The position numbers and the translations under genes are program-made. From Thalassomonas sp. RHCl1 (GTDB lineage Bacteria; Pseudomonadota; Gammaproteobacteria; Enterobacterales; Alteromonadaceae), in the NCBI RefSeq assembly GCF_947387555.1, contig NZ_CANDNZ010000018.1, positions 41,355 to 105,354 of the forward strand: DNA of 64,000 nt, given 5' to 3'. Below are positions 36,253-44,822 of this stretch, one piece after another; the stretch's first letter is position 1, and each line of letters begins with the position of its first letter. The notes under the pieces are model-generated. The model did not search any database. It saw only the letters and a program-made list of their open reading frames with translations, and was not told the origin of the DNA.

Positions 36253-36924
36253 TTAACGCCCTTTTTTCATGCCGCGAAAGCCGCACAACAGCAGCCCTAT
36301 CGCCAATAACAGCAAGGTATAGGGCTCAGGTACCGTTGAAAATTCAAGGCTTTCAATCCTGACATCATCATCGTTGCCGTCCACCCAGAGCATAAAGGCA
36401 TAACCAAAAGTACCGGACGCTAGTTGATAGTGATCACTGCCATCATTGCGGTCAACAAAAAGGTTGCTGGCGTCCAGGCTATCGGGTAAAAGCAAGTTTA
36501 CCCAGGCAAAATTCAGATCATCATTGGAAGATAAATCACCGGCGGTAAAAGCGTGTAAATTCACTTGCTCGGAAAAAACAAACAGCAGACCTTCGTCGGG
36601 ATCCCGGGCAAAGCTCGAGGAGCTGCCACCGTCAAGGTCGACACCGTCATTATCGGACGATACCACACCTAAACCGGTACTGCCGTTATAAACACCGTTA
36701 TCGCCCGACAATAGTTGCCAGGGCGCAAGCTCGGTTTGTTCATCGTTGACATTGGTGGTCCAGGCAGTCACGGTTAAATCGACACCGCCGCTTGCAAAGG
36801 CAAAACTTTCGGCGACTCCCTGGTTATCCCCCAGGAAACTGATGGTTTCAATAACGGTGGCGTGAACTGATGAGGTGATTAAAAATAAAACAGCAGACAA
36901 AAAGAGATTCAATTTATTTTTCAT
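36253..36924 (-). CDS. PEP-CTERM sorting-domain protein
   Basis: 223 aa. Signal peptide (LFLSAVLFLITSSVHA). The mature part is acidic and beta-rich with many Asp/Asn turns (SDNDGVDLDGGSSSSFARD). The C-terminal sorting signal is TVPEPYTLLLLAIGLLLCGF followed by a basic end (RGMKKGR). It is probably exported and processed by an exosortase encoded elsewhere. It lies between the vgrG operon and the main T6SS operon without an obvious functional link. Confidence 0.85.
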   Translation of the reverse strand: MKNKLNLFLSAVLFLITSSVHATVIETISFLGDNQGVAESFAFASGGVDLTVTAWTTNVNDEQTELAPWQLLSGDNGVYNGSTGLGVVSSDNDGVDLDGGSSSSFARDPDEGLLFVFSEQVNLHAFTAGDLSSNDDLNFAWVNLLLPDSLDASNLFVDRNDGSDHYQLASGTFGYAFMLWVDGNDDDVRIESLEFSTVPEPYTLLLLAIGLLLCGFRGMKKGR

Positions 36925-37154
36925 TATTTTTCCGTATTTTACTGTCAGGCAGTAAATAAAGCGTTAAGGAATTTACCCCGGCGCATTTAGCAAACAATGT
37001 GCCATCGTGGTAACTGGTTGATAAGTTGGTTTAAATGTCTTTTGTCTTAACGATAGCAAGCGAAAGTGTAAAAACAGGTGACAGCAAAAAATAATGATTT
37101 AGCGGGGAACAAGCGAAAGTTGCTATGCAGATAAATGCCAATAAGCGCTTATTT

Positions 37155-37694
37155 TTAATTCGAAAAATTCAGGTCTGATTCATAATCCTTTTCACATTTA
37201 GGTGGCCGGCACAGGTAGAAGAGCCTGCTCGGTTTACCGTAGAGTTTCTGATAAAGCGCCGCCTGCTCAGCTTCCAGCTGTCCCAGGCTGATCTTCAGCG
37301 CATCCATCACCAACAGCATTTGCTCCAATAACTGCCGCTGACCGGGCGCTTGTTCGTCTGCTGAGGTATAAGGCACCACCGCTTTGGCGAGCTTTTTGCT
37401 CAGCGCCAGCAATTGGGTTTGCTGTGCTTCCACCTGTATTTTTATCGCTTTGACATTCAGGGCGATTTCCTCATTTGCCGACAACAAATGAGCAAGTTGT
37501 TCGAGCATTTGCTCCTGGCGCCTGGCATTTTGCTCAATCGAGTGCTTTAGCACGGTAAAGTTATCGCCATCATTCACAGCGGCACCCGAGGTATTGTTAC
37601 CCGTGGTTTGGCAGCCCGTTAATACCGCCAGCACTAAACAGCAAAATAAAGATAAGCAAGAAAGGTAAACAATGCGATTGAAGATAGCAGCCAT
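37155..37694 (-). CDS. Putative lipoprotein with coiled coil
   Basis: 179 aa. The N-terminal hydrophobic stretch ends with a lipobox (VLTGC, Cys28), so the mature protein is likely lipid-anchored. Residues about 45-110 form a coiled coil (HSIEQNARRQEQMLEQLAHL, then IKIQVEAQQTQLLALSKKLA). The C-terminus has an LCRPPKCEKD Cys pair. Family not recognised. Position downstream of the tssM tail, same strand, could make it a T6SS accessory, but the gap of about 400 bases with a duplication argues for a separate unit. Confidence 0.7.
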   Translation of the reverse strand: MAAIFNRIVYLSCLSLFCCLVLAVLTGCQTTGNNTSGAAVNDGDNFTVLKHSIEQNARRQEQMLEQLAHLLSANEEIALNVKAIKIQVEAQQTQLLALSKKLAKAVVPYTSADEQAPGQRQLLEQMLLVMDALKISLGQLEAEQAALYQKLYGKPSRLFYLCRPPKCEKDYESDLNFSN

Positions 37695-37849
37695 ACAAAA
37701 CTAACTAGGGTTACTCTTAACCATATCAGCTGGGAGAGTAATAATCAGATTAGTACAAATTCTGATTTTATCCACAAATCAGGTGCTAGCATACCGCCGG
37801 AGCGGCAACACAGATAACAGAAGCTATGCTGCCTTCATACCCCTTGATG

Positions 37850-38032
37850 TCAGCCATGTGCTGTTGCCGTTAATCTGCAACAGCACGGGTCTTTACCTGG
37901 CTATAACAAGCGATCCGGCAAGGCCAGCTGACTAAAGAAGTCAGGGTTTAGCGGATTGATATCACTGCTGACCGATAACTGCAAAGTGATTTCGTGATCA
38001 TCCGATACCACCTTCATTTGCGGCGATAACTG
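37850..38032 (-). repeat. Duplicated 3' end of tssM (copy 1, non-functional fragment)
   Basis: 183 bases match 38049-38231 at a constant offset of 199 bases with five differences. It encodes the last 43 residues of TssM in frame (QLSPQMKVVSDDHEITLQLS and on) plus stop and downstream hairpin. Of four coding differences three are silent and one swaps Glu for Asp, as if the fragment had been under selection as protein before duplication or came from a related tssM. Confidence 0.9.
37858..37886 (-). terminator. Hairpin in the duplicated tssM tail
   Basis: Perfect 10-bp stem GTGCTGTTGC / GCAACAGCAC with a 9-base loop; no U-run. Identical arms occur at 38057-38085. Confidence 0.5.
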
Positions 38033-38048
38033 ATGTGACAGCCTGGTA

Positions 38049-38231
38049 TCAGCCATGTGCTGTTGCCGTTAATATGCAACAGCACGGGTCTTTACCTGGC
38101 TATAACAAGCGATCCGGCAAGGCCAGCTGACTGAAGAAGTCAGGGTTTAGCGGGTTGATATCACTGCTGACCGATAACTGCAAAGTGATCTCGTGCTCAT
38201 CCGATACCACCTTCATTTGCGGCGATAACTG
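38049..38231 (-). repeat. Duplicated 3' end of tssM (copy 2, within the real gene)
   Basis: Partner of 37850-38032. The part from 38100 rightward is the genuine end of tssM. The 16 bases between the copies (38033-38048) are unique. Confidence 0.9.
38057..38085 (-). terminator. Hairpin just after tssM
   Basis: Perfect 10-bp stem GTGCTGTTGC / GCAACAGCAC starts 15 bases beyond the tssM stop. It probably marks the 3' end of the main T6SS operon, although it lacks a U-run. Confidence 0.55.
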
Positions 38232-41200
38232 GCGCGGCTGGTAGAAACCGTAAATCAGCTTGAGCCAGGCCCAGTCCCCCTGATACTTTTTCGTTTGCTT
38301 TTTATTATCCGTGGTGTGGAAAATAGTCAGCAACTCACTATGGTTATCGGGATCCGGCCAGACAAAATCATTCCATAATTTCGGCCCGTGACGGTAATTA
38401 AACACAGTGCGGCCGGAGAAAATATCAAAACCTATGGCATTGGCAGACATAGACTTGGTTTTCACCCTGAAAGGGATAGACAACTGCTTATCCGACTGGC
38501 TGTACAGGGTTTTCTGGATACCGGTAATGGCGGTGAACTGCCCTTCCACCTGTTCGTCTATGGCGATCTCGGCATTTGGGGTATAACCGCTTAATACCAA
38601 TTGCTGGCCCACATGCTTAAACTTAGACAAGGTATGGGTTCTGAAGTGATCAAAAACCCCTTCCGGTTTAAAGAAACGGTTCACCAGTTCAAAGCTGGCA
38701 TCCTGATCACTGTCGAGGGCAAACGGGAATTTACCCGCCAGTTGCTGGTTAAAATTGTCACTGACTTCTTGCTGCCATTTTTGATTCACGTACAGGCTCA
38801 CCGCCTGGGCAACCTGGGTATTGGCCAGCTCGACTAGGGTATCGATTTGCTCGCTAATTTGCTCAATAGAGACCTGGGTTTGCTGAAGATGCAGCAAGCT
38901 AGTGTCTTTATTGGCTGAGGTCAGCTGCTGAAAGTGATAGGCGCCCAAAGTGGCATTGCTGGCATAAGATGCGCTCAGCCATTTATGGACATCGCTCACC
39001 ACGGTATGCAGGTTGGCCAGCTCACTGATCCCTTTGTCATCAAGGCGAACAAATTGATGGTAGGCGGAAAATTCATTTTTGATAAAACTGATCATCGCCT
39101 GCTTGTGATTGACGCTGTTGCTGTTATCGCCGGTTAACCCGGCCAAAGCCGATGCACTTTTTTCACCATTTTTTGCCAGCTTATCCCCGGCGGCCTCTGT
39201 TTTATCGGCTTTTGCCTGTTCCGCCTGCTGCCCTGACGGCAACTGGGGTTCGGTATAAAAAGCAATCAATTGATATAAACGATTCATGGGCGCATCGGTT
39301 TTTGACGCCAGTATCGACAACCTGTGATTCAGGTTCTCGGCAGTGACAGGTTTCAGCACAATGTCATCAACAAATTTTTGCCAGAAATCGACATATTGGC
39401 GCTGATAATACCGGCGTAAGCCATTGCTGATATTTTCTTCTTCATAACTGGTCAGTTGATGCCCGAGCAGCGCTTTATTGCTGCTGAAGACATTCACCAT
39501 CAAGTCAGAATCCGGGGTAAAGTCCATCGCGGCAAACCCCTGGGGTGTGAAAATAAACGGCACCAGGTGGCCGCTGCGGCTGGTTTCAAATTCATAAAGC
39601 TGGGCAAAGTTATTGCCCAGGTCATTGCTGATATCCACCAGGCTGGAAAACTGCGGCAGATCTTTAATATACTGAAATACCACTTCCGTAGTATTGATGG
39701 CACTGATGCTGCTGCGGGCCTGGGCAATCAGGGCCTGATCCAGTTCAACCTCCGGCACCCCCAGATAAAACAGGTCATCCATCAACAAGGTCAGGCCTTG
39801 CAGCAGATCTTTATCGTTATTACCTTCTTTGATAAAAGACTGCTGATAATACATTTCCAGGTGTTGCCAGTTTTGCAGATCGTGCTGTCGTAACTCTTCG
39901 TTGAGGTTCAGCAACTTAGCCGTTTCCAGGCTTTCCCCCAGAGTTTCATAAACAAACAGCTCTTCTTCCAGGTAACGCACCATCGACGGCAGTAAAATAT
40001 TACTTAATGCCTGGTGATAGGCCTGCTTCACCGCATCGCCAATGCCGGGGCCCGGGATCTGCTCATTAATATAAACCGGGGTATCCTGCTGATATAACAT
40101 ATAAATATCACGCAGCTGTCTCAGGTTAGTGACATTAACCGCCAAATCCTCGATATCGTACGGGGTCTGGCGGATGGCGCTTTTGTAGTTAAGCAGCTGT
40201 TTATTCACCTGGATATTCAGCTCGCTGTGGTAGTCAAAGTTCGCCTTTAATAAAAACGCCAGGGTGATCGCCAGGGCAAAAATCATAAAGGCATAGCTGC
40301 CCTGGAAAAACCAGAACAGACGGCGGCGCCTTTTATTGACGCCGGCAACCCCGGCTTCCGGACGGATGAACTTATTAAACAAGCGGCTGACAAACATGCT
40401 ATGGGGCAATTTAACCCCTTCCGGCGCAAGCATTTCATTAAAACCAAGCTGATAGGCCACCTGCTTGGTCAGGGGATCGGCAACGCTGAGGTGCTGCTCT
40501 GTATTGGTAAAAAAGAACCCGCGGAACAAATACTGCTCGGCTGAGCTTTTACTGGTAAAGAGTTGCTCGAGATAAAAACCTATATCCCGCTTTAACTGGG
40601 TAAATTGCAGCGGCGCCGCCACCACGGAGCGACGGAAATTTTCATTGAGCTGGCTGTCCAGTGCCGACAGCACCGCCTGGCCCAAACGCCGGTTTAAATC
40701 TTCATAGGCACTGTCAAACCAGTCGCCGTCATAATGCCCCTGGTATTTTTTATCGACATTCATGGCGCCAAAGGCACCGTCGAGCTCGTGTTCATCCAGG
40801 GAAGCAAAAAACTGACACAGATCCGCCAATCCCGACATCTGGTTAAACAAACAATATACCGGCAGGTGCTGGCCACAGATCACCTGGGCTTCATCGATCG
40901 CCAGCCGGGTATTACCCGCCAGTTGCAGACAAGAGCTGCTGTTGTTTGCCATCAGGGTTTGTAGCGACTGCCCGGTCAATATGCCGTTCAGGGTCTGGCG
41001 CGAACGAAACTTTCTTGCCTCTTTTAACAGCAGCTTTAAACAATTGAGAGAGCGGCTGTCGCTGGATGAAACCTGCACCGTCAGCATAACCGCATCGCTT
41101 TTTAACCAGATCTGTACCGGCAAAACCTCGGCAGCATTAACAACATTGGAATTTCTAAACCCCATCTGTCCGAGCAAGGCCTTATCGGCTGCCATATCGT

Positions 41201-41516
41201 GGCTGATATACAGGTACCAGGGCAGGCGGTATTTTTGCCTGATTTGCCCCCTGTCTTTTAATTCCTGGGTAAAGCGGGAAAAGAGCTTTTTCACCAGCTG
41301 CAAATCTTGTTTTTCCAGCTGTTTTTGCCGTTTCGTTTCCGCTTCATCACGGTTAAAAAACCACAATACCAGAGAAACCACCAGGATCAGCCCGGCTGCC
41401 AGGGCAAACACCCAGGCATAGCTGCTGACAAACCACCAGGCAAAGGCAAAAACAGTAAACAAAAAGCCGAGAATAAATCCGATCAGGTGTTTTTTGGTGA
41501 GGGTAAAGGTCATCAT
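38100..41516 (-). CDS. tssM: T6SS membrane complex protein TssM (IcmF)
   Basis: 1138 aa inner-membrane protein that spans to the outer-membrane TssJ. Two membrane helices lie at the N-terminus (LIGFILGFLFTVFAFAWWFV, then FALAAGLILVVSLVLWFF) and a third near residue 410 (YAFMIFALAITLAFLL). The large periplasmic domain ends in a beta-rich C-terminus. At the usual Walker A position (after LPWYLYISHD) the sequence is MAADKALLG, so the GxxxxGKS/T motif is missing. Its start overlaps the tssL stop by four bases. It is the last gene of the main operon. Confidence 0.93.
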   Translation of the reverse strand: MMTFTLTKKHLIGFILGFLFTVFAFAWWFVSSYAWVFALAAGLILVVSLVLWFFNRDEAETKRQKQLEKQDLQLVKKLFSRFTQELKDRGQIRQKYRLPWYLYISHDMAADKALLGQMGFRNSNVVNAAEVLPVQIWLKSDAVMLTVQVSSSDSRSLNCLKLLLKEARKFRSRQTLNGILTGQSLQTLMANNSSSCLQLAGNTRLAIDEAQVICGQHLPVYCLFNQMSGLADLCQFFASLDEHELDGAFGAMNVDKKYQGHYDGDWFDSAYEDLNRRLGQAVLSALDSQLNENFRRSVVAAPLQFTQLKRDIGFYLEQLFTSKSSAEQYLFRGFFFTNTEQHLSVADPLTKQVAYQLGFNEMLAPEGVKLPHSMFVSRLFNKFIRPEAGVAGVNKRRRRLFWFFQGSYAFMIFALAITLAFLLKANFDYHSELNIQVNKQLLNYKSAIRQTPYDIEDLAVNVTNLRQLRDIYMLYQQDTPVYINEQIPGPGIGDAVKQAYHQALSNILLPSMVRYLEEELFVYETLGESLETAKLLNLNEELRQHDLQNWQHLEMYYQQSFIKEGNNDKDLLQGLTLLMDDLFYLGVPEVELDQALIAQARSSISAINTTEVVFQYIKDLPQFSSLVDISNDLGNNFAQLYEFETSRSGHLVPFIFTPQGFAAMDFTPDSDLMVNVFSSNKALLGHQLTSYEEENISNGLRRYYQRQYVDFWQKFVDDIVLKPVTAENLNHRLSILASKTDAPMNRLYQLIAFYTEPQLPSGQQAEQAKADKTEAAGDKLAKNGEKSASALAGLTGDNSNSVNHKQAMISFIKNEFSAYHQFVRLDDKGISELANLHTVVSDVHKWLSASYASNATLGAYHFQQLTSANKDTSLLHLQQTQVSIEQISEQIDTLVELANTQVAQAVSLYVNQKWQQEVSDNFNQQLAGKFPFALDSDQDASFELVNRFFKPEGVFDHFRTHTLSKFKHVGQQLVLSGYTPNAEIAIDEQVEGQFTAITGIQKTLYSQSDKQLSIPFRVKTKSMSANAIGFDIFSGRTVFNYRHGPKLWNDFVWPDPDNHSELLTIFHTTDNKKQTKKYQGDWAWLKLIYGFYQPRQLSPQMKVVSDEHEITLQLSVSSDINPLNPDFFSQLALPDRLL

Positions 41517-42811
41517 AGTGCCGGCTCCGCTTTTTTGGTCGCAATCACACTCACCGCGAGCTGATACTCATTGTCAAAATAACTTTGTTGTTGTTTCACC
41601 GCCTGCCAGTTATCGGCATTGCTATAGAGAATAAAGTATTTGCCCACCGCCATTAAACTTACGGGATAGACACTTTCCTGAAACCTGGGCAGGTATTTTT
41701 CGGCATTTTTCTTACTGGAAAAAGACGCCAGCTGCACCCGGTATGCAGATACTGCCGGACCCTTGTCCTCTACTCTGTCCTCCGGCACAAATTCCGCCGA
41801 GCCGGTTATTGCCGCGGATACAGGAGGCGGGGTGATGGGCTTGGGAGCCACTTTTTCCGGTGATTTTTGTAGCGGCCTTTTTTCAGGTGCTATTGCTTGC
41901 GGTACAGTTTTTTCCGCTGTGCTTTTCTCCACTGGCACTGCCGGCACTTTTTCCCGCTCGCTATGGGGCGCGGTTAAATTATGTATGGCATGGACATCTT
42001 CATTGGTGCTGACATAAACGATATCCTCGGTTTTGGCATTAAGCACGTAACGGGAGGTCAGCTTATCCAGATCAAGAAAGGCCGCCGCCCTTAAGGGATA
42101 GTTTTGTTCATACCAATAATCGACAAAGGAAGTTGCCAGCCCCAACAAAAAGAAAATCAGCAAGGTCAGGGAAAAATAATGTACGCCGCTGCGCAGCGAG
42201 CGGTACTTCACCTGCGGAATATCTTCAATTAACACATTGGCTTTGTTTATTTTTGCTTTAATTGCACCGGCGATTTCCTTGATGATCAGCCCGAGGCGAT
42301 CCGTTTGCCGTGAGCGGTAGCGCCCCTTAAAGCCCATTTGCAGGAAGACATAAATAATTTCCAGCAGATCCGCCATTTTCGCCGGCTGCAGCATCGCCTT
42401 TTCCGCGACGGTGAAAAACAGCTCACCGCCATTTTTCATGGAAAATAATTCGCTTAACAAGGTATTGTTTTCCCAGCCGGCGTCATAACCCCAAAGGCCG
42501 TGAATAATAAACTCATCGATAACAATACAATGCAGGCAGCATAACTTGTCGATCACCGCAGAAGGATAATCGAGCTTTTTACCCGCTTCGCTCAGCGCCA
42601 CCACATCACGTTTCAGCTGCTGGCGAAATTGCTCGATATTTTCCGGTTTAGGCAACCGGGGCAAGGTTAAGATAACGGAAAGCAGAGGCACACTGACGTT
42701 ATACAAGGGGTTATCCGCATAATCAAAATGCAGTTCTTCCCTGAGTACGGTATCGCTAAAGTCGATAGGGACAGTGACCGGCTCTTGCTCCGGTTGGGTA
42801 AATTCAGCCAT
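41513..42811 (-). CDS. tssL: T6SS protein TssL (DotU) with C-terminal SPOR-like domain
   Basis: 432 aa. The DotU domain (residues about 30-235) includes CCLHCIVIDEFIIHGLWGYD and VFLQMGFKGRYR, and ends in one membrane helix (YFSLTLLIFFLLGLATSFVD). After a Pro/Lys/Glu-rich linker, residues about 345-420 resemble a SPOR peptidoglycan-binding repeat (YRVQLASFSSKKNAEKYLPR). Most TssL proteins end shortly after the helix; some use OmpA-type domains or a separate TagL to grip the cell wall. Here a SPOR-like end probably does that job. Four-base overlap with tssM. Confidence 0.9.
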   Translation of the reverse strand: MAEFTQPEQEPVTVPIDFSDTVLREELHFDYADNPLYNVSVPLLSVILTLPRLPKPENIEQFRQQLKRDVVALSEAGKKLDYPSAVIDKLCCLHCIVIDEFIIHGLWGYDAGWENNTLLSELFSMKNGGELFFTVAEKAMLQPAKMADLLEIIYVFLQMGFKGRYRSRQTDRLGLIIKEIAGAIKAKINKANVLIEDIPQVKYRSLRSGVHYFSLTLLIFFLLGLATSFVDYWYEQNYPLRAAAFLDLDKLTSRYVLNAKTEDIVYVSTNEDVHAIHNLTAPHSEREKVPAVPVEKSTAEKTVPQAIAPEKRPLQKSPEKVAPKPITPPPVSAAITGSAEFVPEDRVEDKGPAVSAYRVQLASFSSKKNAEKYLPRFQESVYPVSLMAVGKYFILYSNADNWQAVKQQQSYFDNEYQLAVSVIATKKAEPAL

Positions 42812-42870
42812 TATTTTTTATCTTTATTCTTCCATAACTTTATTTAAATTTTTGCACACAACACCGGGTT

Positions 42871-44196
42871 TTAAAGCGCATAGAGTATAACTTCCAGATC
42901 CGGGATTCGGATATCGATATGCATATTGAGCATTTCCCCCTTCGCCAGCATATCCTGCCACAGCTCATTATGACTATTGATCTCAAAATACGCCGCGGTT
43001 GATTTCGGCTTAAGCTCATGAGGCGCGACGGCCAGATGCTTAAGTTCAACGCCGGACATAGCATTGCGCACCAGCTCGACAATATTGCTGTTCCCCGCCA
43101 GGGTCACCGCCTGAGGTGCAATTTGCGCCAGTGCCTCGGCCCCTATGCTGGATTCGATACATAAAACAAAACGCCGCTCCACCATGGCATCCGGGTTTTG
43201 AATAATGCTGCGCAACAACCGGCGCTTTTCAAATAACTGCTTGTCCCAGGGATATTCAATCACAGAGTCCTGCAATACCAGGCTCAGCTGATTTCTCAGC
43301 ATCAGAAAAATAGGACTGAACACCTGATAGAGCTGATCATACTGCAAAGGTTTAAAGGCTTCCGGCAACCTCGGCATCAAGGCCGCCAGATCCGCCGATA
43401 AAGTGGTTAAATCCCGGTATAACTGGTGGGTGGGATACTGCATATCATGCTGGATCCACTCGGCCCAGGGCAACCAGCGGTTAAGGGTTTGCAGCCATAA
43501 ATAATCTTTATACAGGGTCTGCTCGCTTTTGTTTTCCTGTCCCAGGGCAATACGTTTATGCACTTCTTCCGCCCGATTCTGCAATAAACTCTGCAGCATC
43601 TTCACCTTGTCCGAGAGGTAAACCGAGGCCTGGAAATGGATACAGGCGGGTACAAAACTGCTGTCGAATACCACTTCACCGGTTTCCCGGGTTTCCAGGA
43701 TGCGGGCTATCGGGAAAGAAACAAAACCGCTCATATCGCTTTTGCCTATGCTTAAGCCGATATTATCCCGGGCCACTTCTATTTCCAGGCTGTCGCTTTC
43801 ACTGGAAGTATTATTGTAACTGGTCATGGTCTGGCACAGATAACGGCTGGCCTGGGCACTTTCCTGACCGTAGGCCAAAGCCCCCTGCAGTGCCAGCGGC
43901 AGCAGCAAATAAACGGTTTTTTTCACTGCATCCTGGGGCACATCCAGGACAATTTCTTCATCGAGGTGAAAATAATGGCCGTCGGGAAACAAACCAAAAC
44001 AGGAGGTAATGGCAATTTTGCCGATCTTCAACAAGTCGGTATTCACCGTGATATCCCCCAGGCCGTAATGGTTGGTATAACCTACGGTACTGGCGTAATT
44101 ATGAATATAAGATTTGAAATGCAGCGCCTGTTGCTGAAAATGTTGCGGAGAAATAAAGATCCCTTCTTTCCAGACAACCTGTTTTAATTGCTCCAA
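42871..44196 (-). CDS. tssK: T6SS baseplate protein TssK
   Basis: 441 aa, typical TssK: VVWKEGIFISPQHFQQQALH at the N-terminus, YGLGDITVNTDLLKIGKIAI in the shoulder domain, and the C-terminal receptor-binding head. It links the baseplate to the membrane complex. The start is a TTG at 44196 with GGAGAA five bases upstream; the encoded first residues MEQLKQVVW fit the family start. The gene lies between tssJ and tssL in the main operon. Confidence 0.93.
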   Translation of the reverse strand: MEQLKQVVWKEGIFISPQHFQQQALHFKSYIHNYASTVGYTNHYGLGDITVNTDLLKIGKIAITSCFGLFPDGHYFHLDEEIVLDVPQDAVKKTVYLLLPLALQGALAYGQESAQASRYLCQTMTSYNNTSSESDSLEIEVARDNIGLSIGKSDMSGFVSFPIARILETRETGEVVFDSSFVPACIHFQASVYLSDKVKMLQSLLQNRAEEVHKRIALGQENKSEQTLYKDYLWLQTLNRWLPWAEWIQHDMQYPTHQLYRDLTTLSADLAALMPRLPEAFKPLQYDQLYQVFSPIFLMLRNQLSLVLQDSVIEYPWDKQLFEKRRLLRSIIQNPDAMVERRFVLCIESSIGAEALAQIAPQAVTLAGNSNIVELVRNAMSGVELKHLAVAPHELKPKSTAAYFEINSHNELWQDMLAKGEMLNMHIDIRIPDLEVILYAL

Positions 44197-44300
44197 AGTA
44201 TTTCTCCAATATTATTCTTAATTATCATATTACTTGTAAAAAATTTATCAAAGCGGCACTTGCACCATACCGGACAAAAGCCGCCTAAGCCGGGTTTACA

Positions 44301-44822
44301 TTACCACCAACCCGAGTCTTCAATTGCCTGTATATTTAAAGTCAGCAAATTTATCGCCACAGTAAAACCTTCGATATCATCATCTTCTAAATTACTGACA
44401 TCGACCCAGGCCCGGGTTTTCGCCTGGCCATAACTAGCAAACTCGGCAAAAACGGCTAAATATTTGGTGCCGGGTAAAATATTGACATCCAGCTTGCGGT
44501 TTTCTTTCGGCAAGACACTGGCTAAAGAGGTTTTATGAACCAGGCTGTCGGCCAGTAACGTCGCATCCTGCTGGTATAAGTCGATCACTTCCGCACTTTG
44601 AAACGGCTCCAAATTGTTCAGCTGATACAAGTGCAGGATCACCGGATTCGCCGGACTCAAATCAGACGGATTAATATCGTCCCCGGCAACTATGTTCAGC
44701 GGATAAGTCACCACTTCGGGTTCGTCCGAGCCAAACATGGAACTGCAACCGCTGGTCAAAACGACCGCCGCCAGCAAACCAAAGGTTAAAGCAACATAAG
44801 AAGATAAGGTTTTCCTGAACAT
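44301..44822 (-). CDS. tssJ: T6SS outer-membrane lipoprotein TssJ
   Basis: 173 aa. Lipoprotein signal with lipobox (VLTSGC, Cys26). The mature transthyretin-like sandwich shows LSPANPVILHLYQLNNLEPF, then DLYQQDATLLADSLVHK and LPGTKYLAVFAEFAS, as in other TssJ. It anchors TssM to the outer membrane. Its ATG overlaps the stop of the FHA gene by one base (TAATG), indicating coupled translation. Confidence 0.92.
   Translation of the reverse strand: MFRKTLSSYVALTFGLLAAVVLTSGCSSMFGSDEPEVVTYPLNIVAGDDINPSDLSPANPVILHLYQLNNLEPFQSAEVIDLYQQDATLLADSLVHKTSLASVLPKENRKLDVNILPGTKYLAVFAEFASYGQAKTRAWVDVSNLEDDDIEGFTVAINLLTLNIQAIEDSGWW

Larger units (their letters stand above)
37695..38099. other. Gap between tssM and the lipoprotein gene, mostly duplicated tssM tail
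   Basis: Nearly half of this stretch is a second copy of the tssM 3' end with its downstream hairpin. The remaining left part (37695-37849) shows no gene. Confidence 0.6.
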
